Assembly: GCA_037013495.1 (NCBI GenBank) | Contig: CM072810.1 | Span: 50,144,843-50,208,842, forward strand | Source of the DNA: Hippophae tibetana | Lineage: Eukaryota; Streptophyta; Magnoliopsida; Rosales; Elaeagnaceae | Length of the DNA stretch: 64,000 nt | Reading direction: 5' to 3' | Shown: piece after piece, positions 50,842 to 62,758 of the stretch | Layout: each line of letters begins with the position of its first letter | How positions within the stretch are numbered: the stretch's first letter is position 1 | Notes under the pieces: generated by a model | Databases searched by the model: none | The model's input: the letters and a program-made list of their open reading frames with translations, nothing else | What the model was told of the DNA's origin: nothing | Translations under genes and position numbers: made by a program

Positions 50842-53725
50842 ATGATAACTTTTGACTCGGGTATTGAAACGACTATATTATTATATGAAACCGAAGCTCT
50901 TAGCGATTCACACAATATGAGATGGCCTCAAATTTGGAATTTCATTTTTGTGCCTAAATTTCACCATTTACATCATTTATTGAGGGTTTTTTGTTTTTTC
51001 CCAGCATTTCCCTTGTACTTACTTTCGATTTTAATCAAAAGATCTGTAAAGGAGATATTGGTGCAAACAAAGGGTCCTTTATTTATGTGTTCAATACACA
51101 TATATTCTTCCAAAAAAATGAGTAAAGAAAAAGGAAAAGGCTACTGTTCCCATTTACAAAAGGAACAAAACATTTAATAAATCGGAGTTCCAACTTTAAA
51201 CGACGATAAAGTTTTACATGCATATCGAGACAACTATTTTAATATATCAAAATGAAGCCCGTACCGATTCAAAAAATATAATATGGCCCCACAAAGGAAC
51301 CACATTTTTTACCCAAATTCCATCGTTTACATCATTTACCGAGGTTTTTAAGTGTTCGTCTCACCATTTCCGTTGTACTTACTTTCTATTATATTGAAAA
51401 GAGCCGTAAAGGAGATATTTGTTCAAACAAATTGTTATTTATTTATGTGTTACATCAATATATATTCTTCCAAAAAAATGAGAAAAGTGAAAGGAAAAGG
51501 CTATTGTTCTCATTTTAAAAAGGAACAAAACATGTGATAAATCGGTGTTCCAACTTTAAAGGACGATAAATTTTTACTCTGTTATCGAAACGACTATTAT
51601 AATATATCAAATTGAAGCCCGTACCGATTCAAACAATCTGATTTGGCCACACAAAGGAACCACATTTTTGTACGCAAATTACATCGTTTACCGAGGGTTT
51701 TAAGTGTTTGTCTCACAATTTCCGTTGTACTTACTTTCTATTTTATTCAAAAGTGCCGTAAAGAATATTTTTGTGCAAACAAAGGGTTCCTTATTTATGC
51801 GTTCAATCAATATCTATGCTTCCAAATAACAAATAAGGGAAGAGAAAAAGAAAGGAGGTACTGTTCACAATTTAAAAAAGAATAAAACATTTGATAAATC
51901 ACAATTTCAACTTTAAAAGATGATAACTTTTGACTCGGGTATTGAAACGACTATATTATTATATGAAACCGAAGCTCTTAGCGATTCACACAATATGAGA
52001 TGGCCTCAAATTTGGAATATCATTTTTGTACCTAACTTTCACCATTTACATCATTTATTGAGGGTTTTTTGTTTTTTTCCCACCATTTCCGTTGTACTTA
52101 CTTTCGATTTTATTAAAAAAGAGTGGTAACGGAGATATTGGTGCAAACAAAGGGTCCTTAATTTATGTGTTCAATCCCTATATATTCTTCCAAAAAAATG
52201 AGTAAAGAAAAAGGAAATGGCTATTGTTCCCATTTAAAAAAGGAAAAAACATTTGATAAATTGGAGTTCCAACTTTAAACGACGATAAAATTTTACTTGC
52301 ATATCGAGACAACTATTTTAATATATCAAAATGAAGCCCGTACCAATTCAAAAAATATAATATGGCCCCACAAAGGAACCACATTTTTTACCCAAATTCC
52401 ATCGTTTACATCATTTACCGAGGTTTTTAAGTGTTCGTCTCACCATTTCCGTTGTACTTACTTTCTATTATATTGAAAAGAGCCGTCAAGGAGATATTTG
52501 TTCAAACAAATTGTTATTTATTTATGTGTTACATCAATATATATTCTTCCAAAAAAATGAGAAAAGTGAAAGGAAAAGGCTATTGTTCTCATTTTAAAAA
52601 GGATCAAAACATGTGATAAATCGGTGTTCCAACTTTAAAGGACGATAAATTTTTACTCTGTTATCGAAACGACTATTATAATATATCAAATTGAAGCCCG
52701 TACCGATTCAAACAATCTGATTTGGCCCCACAAAGGAACCACATTTTTGTACGCAAATTAAATCGTTTACCGAGGGTTTTAAGTGTTTGTCTCACAATTT
52801 CCGTTGTACTTACTTTCTATTTTATTCAAAAGTGCCGTAAAGAATATTTTTGTGCAAACAAAGGGTTCCTTATTTATGCGTTCAATCAATATCTATGCTT
52901 CCAAATAACAAATAAGGGAAGAGAAAAAGAAAGGAGGTACTGTTCACAATTTAAAAAAGAATAAAACATTTGATAAATCGCAATTTCAACTTTAAAAGAT
53001 GATAACTTTTGACTCGGGTATTGAAACGACTATATTATTATATGAAACCGAAGCTCCTAGCGATTCATACAATATGAGATGGCCTCAAATTTGGAATATC
53101 ATTTTTGTACCTAACTTTCACCATTTACATCATTTATTGAGGGTTTTTAGTTTTTTTCCCACCATTTCCGTTGTACTTACTTTCGATTTTATTCAAAAGA
53201 GCCGTAAAGGAGATATTGGTGCAAACAAAGGGTCCTTTATTTATGTGTTCAATCCCTATATATTCTTCCAAAAAAATGAGTAAAGAAAAAGGAAATGGCT
53301 ATTGTTCCCATTTAAAAAAGGAAAAAACATTTGATAAATTGGAGTTCCAACTTTAAACGACGATAAAATTTTACTTGCATATCGAGACAACTATTTTAAT
53401 ATATCAAAATGAAGCCCGTACCGATTCCAAAAATCTGATGTGGCCCCACAAAGGAACCACATTTTTGTACCCAAATTCCATCGTTTACATCATTTACCGA
53501 GGGTTTTAAGTGTTTGTCTCACAATTTCCGTTGTACTTACTTTCTATTTTATTCAAAAGAGCCCTAAAGGAGATTTTGGTGCAAACAAAGGGTTCTTTAT
53601 TTATGCGTTCAATCAATATCTATGCTTCCAAATAACAAATAAGGGAAGAGAAAAAGAAAGGAGGTACTGTTCACAATTTAAAAAAGAATAAAACCTTTGA
53701 TAAATCGCAATTTCAAATTTAAAAG
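50842..53725. repeat. Eight-monomer composite unit, copy 1 (1,078 + 1,079 + 727)
   Basis: Two trimers (50842, 51920) and a dimer (52999) form a block whose trimers recur from 53726 at an offset of about 2,883-2,884 bases. Both trimers have C monomers with a nine-base deletion. The dimer's second monomer, 53360-53725, is a B/C hybrid with its exchange between about 53475 and 53520. Confidence 0.82.
53360..53725. repeat. B/C hybrid monomer, separate lineage
   Basis: It begins as B (TTGCATATCGAGAC, CTGATGTGGCC, TACCCAAATTCC) and ends as C (CTCACAATTTCC, GATTTTGGTGC). It lacks the AAATGTTTGTCT and TTAATTTCTATTTTATTC variants of the 42121/49385/59493 hybrids and has AAAAGAGCCCTAAAGG instead. It therefore looks like an independent exchange. 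Confidence 0.83.
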
Positions 53726-55881
53726 ATGATAACTTTTGACTCGGGTATTGAAACGACTATATTATTATATGAAACCGAAGCTCTTAGCGATTCACACAAT
53801 ATGAGATGGCCTCAAATTTGGAATTTCATTTTTGTGCCTAAATTTCACCATTTACATCATTTATTGAGGGTTTTTTGTTTTTTCCCACCATTTCCCTTGT
53901 ACTTACTTTCGATTTTAATCAAAAGATCTGTAAAGGAGATATTGGTGCAAACAAAGGGTCCTTTATTTATGTGTTCAATCCCTATATATTCTTCCAAAAA
54001 AATGAGTAAAGAAAAAGGAAAAGGCTACTGTTCCCATTTACAAAAGGAACAAAACATTTGATAAATCGGAGTTCCAACTTTAAACGACGATAAAGTTTTA
54101 CATGCATATCGAGACAACTATTTTAATATATCAAAATGAAGCCCGTACCGATTCAAAAAATATAATATGGCCCCACAAAGGAACCACATTTTTTACCCAA
54201 ATTCCATCGTTTACATCATTTACCGAGTTTTTAAGTGTTCGTCTCACCATTTCCGTTGTACTTACTTTCTATTATATTGAAAAGAGCCGTAAAGGAGATA
54301 TTTGTTCAAACAAATTGTTATTTATTTATGTGTTACATCAATATATATTCTTCCAAAAAAATGAGAAAAGTGAAAGGAAAAGGCTATTGTTCTCATTTTA
54401 AAAAGGAACCAAACATGTGATAAATCGGTGTTCCAACTTTAAAGGACGATAAATTTTTACTCTGTTATCGAAACGACTATTATAATATATCAAATTGAAG
54501 CCCGTACCGATTCAAACAATCTGATTTGGCCACACAAAGGAACCACATTTTTGTACGCAAATTACATCGTTTACCGAGGGTTTTAAGTGTTTGCCTCACA
54601 ATTTCCGTTGTACTTACTTTCTATTTTATTCAAAAGTGCCGTAAAGAATATTTTTGTGCAAACAAAGGGTTCCTTATTTATGCGTTCAATCAATATCTAT
54701 GCTTCCAAATAACAAATAAGGGAAGAGAAAAAGAAAGGAGGTACTGTTCACAATTTAAAAAAGAATAAAACATTTGATAAATCACAATTTCAACTTTAAA
54801 AGATGATAACTTTTGACTCGGGTATTGAAACGACTATATTATTATATGAAACCGAAGCTCTTAGCGATTCACACAATATGAGATGGCCTCAAATTTGGAA
54901 TATCATTTTTGTACCTAACTTTCACCATTTACATCATTTATTGAGGGTTTTTTGTTTTTTTCCCACCATTTCCGTTGTACTTACTTTCGATTTTATTAAA
55001 AAAGAGCGGTAACGGAGATATTGGTGCAAACAAAGGGTCCTTTATTTATGTGTTCAATCCCTATATATTCTTCCAAAAAAATGAGTAAAGAAAAAGGAAA
55101 AGGCTATTGTTCCCATTTAAAAAAGGAAAAAACATTTGATAAATTGGAGTTCCAACTTTAAACGACGATAAAATTTTACTTGCATATCGAGACAACTATT
55201 TTAATATATCAAAATGAAGCCCGTACCGATTCAAAAAATATAATATGGCCCCACAAAGGAACCACATTTTTTACCCAAATTCCATCGTTTACATCATTTA
55301 CCGAGGTTTTTAAGTGTTCGTCTCACCATTTCCGTTGTACTTACTTTCTATTATATTGAAAAGAGCCGTCAAGGAGATATTTGTTCAAACAAATTGTTAT
55401 TTATTTATGTGTTACATCAATATATATTCTTCCAAAAAAATGAGAAAAGTGAAAGGAAAAGGCTATTGTTCTCATTTTAAAAAGGATCAAAACATGTGAT
55501 AAATCGGTGTTCCAACTTTAAAGGACGATAAATTTTTACTCTGTTATCGAAACGACTATTATAATATATCAAATTGAAGCCCGTACCGATTCAAACAATC
55601 TGATTTGGCCCCACAAAGGAACCACATTTTTGTACGCAAATTACATCGTTTACCGAGGGTTTTAAGTGTTTGTCTCACAATTTCCGTTGTACTTACTTTC
55701 TATTTTATTCAAAAGTGCCGTAAAGAATATTTTTGTGCAAACAAAGGGTTCCTTATTTATGCGTTCAATCAATATCTATGCTTCCAAATAACAAATAAGG
55801 GAAGAGAAAAAGAAAGGAGGTACTGTTCACAATTTAAAAAAGAATAAAACATTTGATAAATCGCAATTTCAACTTTAAAAG
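53726..55881. repeat. Repeat of the two trimers at 50842-52998
   Basis: Starts 53726 and 54803 (1,077 and 1,079 bases) mirror 50842 and 51920. Shared variants include GGAATTTCATTTTTGTGCC in A, ACAAAATATAATATGGCCCC-type changes in B, GTTACATCAATATATATTC in B, and the nine-base C deletion. Copying stops before the next A monomer, which differs (GAGATGGTCTC at 55882 against GAGATGGCCTC at 52999). Confidence 0.82.
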
Positions 55882-56245
55882 ATGATAACTTTTGACTCGG
55901 GTATTGAAACGACTATATTATTATATGAAACAGAAGCACTTAGCGATTCACACAATATGAGATGGTCTCAAATTTGGAATATCATTTTTGTACCTAATTT
56001 TCACCATTTACATCATTTATTGAGGCTTTTTAGTTTTTTGCCCGCCATTTCCGTTGCACTTACTTTCGATTTTATTCAAAAGATCCATAAAGGAAATATT
56101 GGTGCAAACAAAGGTTCCTTTATTTATTTGTTCAATACATATATATTCTTCCAAAAAAAATGAGTAAAGAAAAAGGAAAAGGCTACTGTTCAAATTTAAA
56201 AAAGGAACAAAACATTTGAAAAAATTGGAGTTCCAACTTTAAACG

Positions 56246-56606
56246 ACTATAACATTTTACTTGCATATCGAGACAACTATTTTAATATATCAAAATGAAG
56301 CTCATGCCGATTCAAAAAATCTGATGTGGCCCCACAAAGGAACCACATTTTTGTACCCAAATTCCATCGTTTACATCATTTACCGAGGGTTTTAAGTGTT
56401 TGTCCCACCATTTCCGTTGTACTTAATGCTATTATATTGAAAAGATCCGTAAAGGAGATATTGGTGCAAACAAAGGATCATTTATTTATGTGTTCAATAC
56501 ATATATATTCTTCCAAAAAAAATGAGTAAAGAAAAAGGAAAAGGCTACTGTTCCCATTTAAAAAAGGAACAAAACATTTAATAAATCGGAGTTCCAACTT
56601 TAAACG
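56246..56606. repeat. B/A hybrid monomer
   Basis: The first half is B (TTGCATATCGAGAC, CTGATGTGGCC, TACCCAAATTCC, TTATATTGAAAAG). The second half is A (ATCCGTAAAGGAGATATTGG, GTTCAATACATATATATTC, ATGAGTAAAGAAAAAGG). The exchange falls within a few bases of 56440-56446. It has a near copy at 60223-60583. Confidence 0.88.
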
Positions 56607-56972
56607 ACGATAAAGTTTTACTTGCATATCGAGACAACTATTTTAATATATCAAAATGAAGCCCGTACCGATTCAAAAATTCTGATGTGGCCCCACAATG
56701 GAACCACATTTTTGTATGCAAATTCCATCGTTTACATCATTTACCGAGGGTTTTAAGTGTTTGTCTCACAATTTCCGTTGTACTTATTTTCTATTTTATT
56801 CAAAAGAGCCGTAAAGGAGATTTTGGTGCAAACAAAGGGTTCCTTATTTATGCGTTCAATCAATATCTATGCTTCCAACAAACAAATAAGGGAAGAGAAA
56901 AAGAAAGGAGGTATTGTTCACATTTTAAAAAAGAATAAAACATTTGATAAATCGCAATTTCAACATTAAAAG
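56607..56972. repeat. B/C hybrid monomer following the B/A hybrid
   Basis: It starts as B (TTGCATATCGAGAC, CTGATGTGGCC) and switches to C between about 56691 and 56717 (TATGCAAATTCC, then CTCACAATTTCC and GATTTTGGTGC). It is copied at 60584-60949. The exchange interval overlaps that of the hybrid at 33751, so common ancestry is possible. Confidence 0.86.
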
Positions 56973-59131
56973 ATGATAACTTTTGAGTCGGGTATTGAAA
57001 CGACTATATTATTATATGAAACCGAAGCAATTAGCGATTCACACAAAATGAGATGGCCTCAAATTTGGAATATCATTTTTGTACCTAAATTTCACCATTT
57101 ACATCATTTATTGAGGCTTTTTAGTTTTTTGCCCACCATTTCCGTTGCACTTACTTTCGATTTTATTCAAAAGATCCGTAAAGGAAATATTGGTGCAAAC
57201 AAAGGATTATTTATTTATTTGTTCAATACATATATATTCTTCCAAAAATAATGAGTAAAGAAAAAGGAAAAGGCTACTGTTCAAATTTAAAAAAGCAACA
57301 AACCATTTGATAAATCGGAGTTCCAACTTTAAACGACGATAAAATTTTACTTGCATATCGAGACAACTATTTTAATATATCAACATGAAGCCCGTACCGA
57401 TTCAAAAAATCTGATCTGGCCCCACAAAGGAACCACATTTTTTACCCAAATTCCATCGTTTACATCATTTACCGAGGTTTTTAAGTGTTCGTCTCACCAT
57501 TTCCGTTGTACTTACTTTCTATTATATTGAAAAGAGCCGTAAAGGAGATATTTGTTCAAACAAATTGTTATTTATTTATGTGTTACATTGATATATATTC
57601 TTCCAAAAAAATGAGAAAAGTGAAAGGAAAAGGCTATTGTTCTAATTTTAAAAAGGAACAAAACATGATATAAATCGGTGTTCCAACTTTAAAGGACGAT
57701 AAATTTTTACTCTTTTATCGAAACAACTATTATAATATATCAAATTGAAGCCCGTACCGATTAGAACAATCTGATTTGGCCCCACAAAGGAACAACATTT
57801 TTGTACGCAAATTACATCGTTTACCGAGGGGTTTAATTGTTTGTCTCACAATTTCCGTTGTACTTACTTTCTATTTTATTCAAAAGTGCCGTAAAGAAGA
57901 TTTTTGTGCAAACAAAGGGTTCTTTATTTATGCGTTCAATCAATATCTATGCTTCCAAATAACAAATAAGGGAAGAGAAAAAGAAAGGAGGTACTGTTCA
58001 CAATTTAAAAAAGAATAAAACATTTGATAAATCGCAATTTCAAATTTAAAAGATGATAACTTTTGACTCGGGTATTGAAACGACTATATTATTATATGAA
58101 ACCGAAGCTCTTAGCGATTCACACAATATGAGATGGCCTCAAATTTGGAATATCATTTTTGTACCTAACTTTCACCATTTACATCATTTATTGAGGGTTT
58201 TTTGTTTTTTTCCCACCATTTCCGTTGTACTTACTTTCGATTTTATTAAAAAAGAGCGGTAACGGAGATATTGGTGCAAAGAAAGGGTCCTTTATTTATG
58301 TGTTCAATCCCTATATATTCTTCCAAAAAAATGAGTATAGAAAAAGGAAAAGGCTATTGTTCCCATTTAAAAAAGGAAAAAACATTTGATAAATTGGAGT
58401 TCCAACTTTAAACGACGATAAAATTTTACTTGCATATCGAGACAACTATTTTAATATATCAAAATGAAGCCCGTACCGATTCAAAAAATATAATATGGCC
58501 CCACAAAGGAGCCACATTTTTTACCCAAATTCCATCGTTTACATCATTTACCGAGGTTTTTAAGTGTTCGTCTCACCATTTCCGTTGTACTTACTTTCTA
58601 TTATATTGAAAAGAGCCGTCAAGGAGATATTTGTTCAAACAAATTGTTATTTATTTATGTGTTACATCAATATATATTCTTCCAAAAAAATGAGAAAAGT
58701 GAAAGGAAAAGGCTATTGTTCTCATTTTAAAAAGGATCAAAACATGTGATAAATCGGTGTTCCAACTTTAAAGGACGATAAATTTTTACTCTGTTATCGA
58801 AACGACTATTATAATATATCAAATTGAAGCCCGTACCGATTCAAACAATCTGATTTGGCCCCACAAAGGAACCACATTTTTGTACGCAAATTACATCGTT
58901 TACCGAGGGTTTTAAGTGTTTGTCTCACAATTTCCGTTGTACTTACTTTCTATTTTATTCAAAAGTGCCGTAAAGAATATTTTTGTGCAAACAAAGGGTT
59001 CCTTATTTATGCGTTCAATCAATATCTATGCTTCCAAATAACAAATAAGGGAAGAGAAAAAGAAAGGAGGTACTGTTCACAATTTAAAAAAGAATAAAAC
59101 ATTTGATAAATCGCAATTTCAACTTTAAAAG

Positions 59132-59858
59132 ATGATAACTTTTGACTCGGGTATTGAAACGACTATATTATTATATGAAACCGAAGCTCCTAGCGATTCA
59201 TACAATATGAGATGGCCTCAAATTTGGAATATCATTTTTGTACCTAACTTTCACCATTTACATCATTTATTGAGGGTTTTTAGTTTTTTTCCCACCATTT
59301 CCGTTGTACTTACTTTCGATTTTATTCAAAAGAGCCGTAAAGGAGATATTGGTGCAAACAAAGGGTCCTTTATTTATGTGTTCAATCCCTATATATTCTT
59401 CCAAAAAAATGAGTAAAGAAAAAGGAAATGGCTATTGTTCCCATTTAAAAAAGGAAAAAACATTTGATAAATTGGAGTTCCAACTTTAAACGACGATAAA
59501 ATTTTACTTGCATATCGAGACAACTATTTTAATATATCAAAATGAAGCCCGTACCGATTCCAAAAATCTGATGTGGCCCCACAAAGGAACCACATTTTTG
59601 TACCCAAATTCCATCGTTTACATCATTTACCGAGGGTTTTAAATGTTTGTCTAACAATTTCCGTTGTACTTAATTTCTATTTTATTCAAAAGTGCCGTAA
59701 AGGAAATTTTGGTGCAAACAAAGGGTTCTTTATTTATGCGTTCAATCAATATCTATGCTTCCAAATAACAAATAAGGGAAGAGAAAAAGAAAGGAGGTAT
59801 TGTTCACATTTTAAAAAAGAATAAAACATTTGATAAATCGCAATTTCAACTTTAAAAG
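59132..59858. repeat. Dimeric HOR (A plus B/C hybrid), 727 bases
   Basis: A (59132-59492) matches the A of the dimer at 52999, offset 6,133 bases, including GCTCCTAGCGATTCATAC. Its hybrid (59493-59858) does not match 53360. It belongs to the lineage of 49385, with GTCTAACAATTTCC, TTAATTTCTATTTTATTC and AAAAGTGCCGTAAAGG. The dimer is therefore itself a splice of two earlier dimers. Confidence 0.86.
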
Positions 59859-62758
59859 ATGATAACTCTTGACTCGGGTATTGAAACGACTATATTATTA
59901 TATGAAACTGAAGCACTTAGCGATTCACACAATATGAGATGGCCTCAAATTTGGAATATCATTTTTGTACCTAAATTTCACCATTTACATCATTTATTGA
60001 GGCTTTTTAGTTTTTTGCCCGCCATTTCCGTTGCACTTACTTTCGATTTTATTCAAAAGATCCATGAAGGAAATATTGGTACTAACAAAGGTTCCTTTAT
60101 TTATTTGTTCAATACATATATATTCTTCCAAAAAAAATGAGTAAAGAAAAAGGAAAAGGCTACTGTTCAAATTTAAAAAAGGAACAAAACATTTGAAAAA
60201 ATTGGAGTTCCAACTTTAAACGACTATAACATTTTACTTGCATATCGAGACAACTATTTTAATATATCAAAATGAAGCTCATGCCGATTCAAAAAATCTG
60301 ATGTGGCCCCACAAAGGAACCACATTTTTGTACCCAAATTCCATCGTTTACATCATTTACCGAGGGTTTTAAGTGTTTGTCCCACCATTTCCGTTGTACT
60401 TATTTCTATTATATTGAAAAGATCCGTAAAGGAGATATTGGTGCAAACAAAGGATCATTTATTTATGTGTTCAATACATATATATTCTTCCAAAAAAAAT
60501 GAGTAAAGAAAAAGGAAAAGGCTACTGTTCCCATTTAAAAAAGGAACAAAACATTTAATAAATCGGAGTTCCAACTTTAAATGACGATAAAGTTTTACTT
60601 GCATATCGAGACAACTATTTTAATATATCAAAATGAAGCCCGTACCGATTCAAAAATTCTGATGTGGCCCCACAATGGAACCACATTTTTGTATGCAAAT
60701 TCCATCGTTTACATCATTTACCGAGGGTTTTAAGTGTTTGTCTCACAATTTCCGTTGTACTTACTTTCTATTTTATTCAAAAGAGCCGTAAAGGAGATTT
60801 TGGTGCAAACAAAGGGTTCCTTATTTATGCGTTCAATCAATATCTATGCTTCCAACAAACAAATAAGGGAAGAGAAAAAGAAAGGAGGTATTGTTCACAT
60901 TTTAAAAAAGAATAAAACATTTGATAAATCGCAATTTCAACATTAAAAGATGATAACTTTTGAGTCGGGTATTGAAACGACTATATTATTATATGAAACC
61001 GAAGCAATTAGCGATTCACACAAAATGAGATGGCCTCAAATTTGGAATATCATTTTTGTACCTAAATTTCACCATTTACATCATTTATTGAGGCTTTTTA
61101 GTTTTTTGCCCACCATTTCCGTTGCACTTACTTTCGATTTTATTCAAAAGATCCGTAAAGGAAATATTGGTGCAAACAAAGGATTATTTATTTATTTGTT
61201 CAATACATATATATTCTTCCAAAAATAATGAGTAAAGAAAAAGGAAAAGGCTACTGTTCAAATTTAAAAAAGCAACAAACCATTTGATAAATCGGAGTTC
61301 CAACTTTAAACGACGATAAAATTTTACTTGCATATCGAGACAACTATTTTAATATATCAACATGAAGCCCGTACCGATTCAAAAAATCTGATCTGGCCCC
61401 ACAAAGGAACCACATTTTTTACCCAAATTCCATCGTTTACATCATTTACCGAGGTTTTTAAGTGTTCGTCTCACCATTTCCGTTGTACTTACTTTCTATT
61501 ATATTGAAAAGAGCCGTAAAGGAGATATTTGTTCAAACAAATTGTTATTTATTTATGTGTTACATTGATATATATTCTTCCAAAAAAATGAGAAAAGTGA
61601 AAGGAAAAGGCTATTGTTCTAATTTTAAAAAGGAACAAAACATGATATAAATGGGTGTTCCAACTTTAAAGGACGATAAATTTTTACTCTTTTATCGAAA
61701 CAACTATTATAATATATCAAATTGAAGCCCGTACCGATTAGAACAATCTGATTTGGCCCCACAAAGGAACAACATTTTTGTACGCAAATTACATCGTTTA
61801 CCGAGGGGTTTAATTGTTTGTCTCACAATTTCCGTTGTACTTACTTTCTATTTTATTCAAAAGTGCCGTAAAGAAGATTTTTGTGCAAACAAAGGGTTCT
61901 TTATTTATGCGTTCAATCAATATCTATGCTTCCAAATAACAAATAAGGGAAGAGAAAAAGAAAGGAGGTACTGTTCACAATTTAAAAAAGAATAAAACCT
62001 TTGATAAATCGCAATTTCAAATTTAAAAGATGATAACTTTTGACTCGGGTATTGAAACTACTATATTATTATATGAAACCGAAGCTCTTAGCGATTCACA
62101 CAATATGAGATGGCGTCAAATTTGGAATATCATTTTTGTGCCTAAATTTCACCATTTACATCATTTATTGAGGGTTTTTAGTTTTTTCCCACCATTTCCG
62201 TTGTACTTACTTTCGATTTTAATCAAAAGATCCGTAAAGGAGATATTGGTGCAAACAAAGGTTTCTTTATTTATTTGTTCAATACATATATATTCTTCCA
62301 AATAAAATGAGTAAAGAAAAAGGAAAAGGCTACTGTTCAAATTTAAAAAAGGAACAAAACATTTGAAAAAATTGGAGTTCCAACTTTAAACGACTATAAC
62401 ATTTTACTTGCATATCGAGACAACTATTTTAATATATCAAAATGAAGCTCGTACCGATTCAAAAAATCTGATGTGGCCCCACAAAGGAACCACATTTTTT
62501 ACCCAAATTCCATCGTTTACATCATTTACCGAGGGTTTTAATTGTTTGTCTCACAATTTCCGTTGTACTTACTTTCTATTTTATTCAAAAGTGCCGTAAA
62601 GGAGATTTTGGTGCAAACAAAGGGTTCTTTATTTATGCTTTCAATCAATATCTATGCTTCCAAAAAACAAATAAGCGAAGAGAAAAACAAATGAGGTACT
62701 GTTCACATTTTAAAAAAGAATACAAACCTTTGATAAATCGCAATTTCAACTTTAAAAG
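59859..62758. repeat. Eleven-monomer super-unit, copy 2, incomplete (2,900 bases)
   Basis: Starts 59859, 60950 and 62030 repeat those at 55882, 56973 and 58053 at an offset of 3,977 bases. The third unit is a dimer of 729 bases in place of a trimer, and the 1,079-base step is missing. Its last monomer (62393-62758) is a B/C hybrid with TTTTTTACCCAAATTCC from B and GGTTTTAATTGTTTGTCTC like the C at 61.8 kb. Confidence 0.82.
62393..62758. repeat. B/C hybrid monomer, third lineage
   Basis: The B part carries the TTTTTTACCC form shared with B monomers at 51-61 kb. The C part carries AATTGTTTGTCTCACAATTT, the form of the C monomers at about 57.8 and 61.8 kb. The exchange lies between about 62511 and 62540. 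Neither half matches the other hybrid lineages. Confidence 0.85.

Larger units (their letters stand above)
55882..59858. repeat. Eleven-monomer super-unit, copy 1 (3,977 bases)
   Basis: It consists of trimers at 55882, 56973 and 58053 and a dimer at 59132 (1,091 + 1,080 + 1,079 + 727). The first trimer contains two hybrids, B/A at 56246-56606 and B/C at 56607-56972. The dimer and the trimer before it also match 51.9-53.4 kb at an offset of 6,133 bases. Confidence 0.82.
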
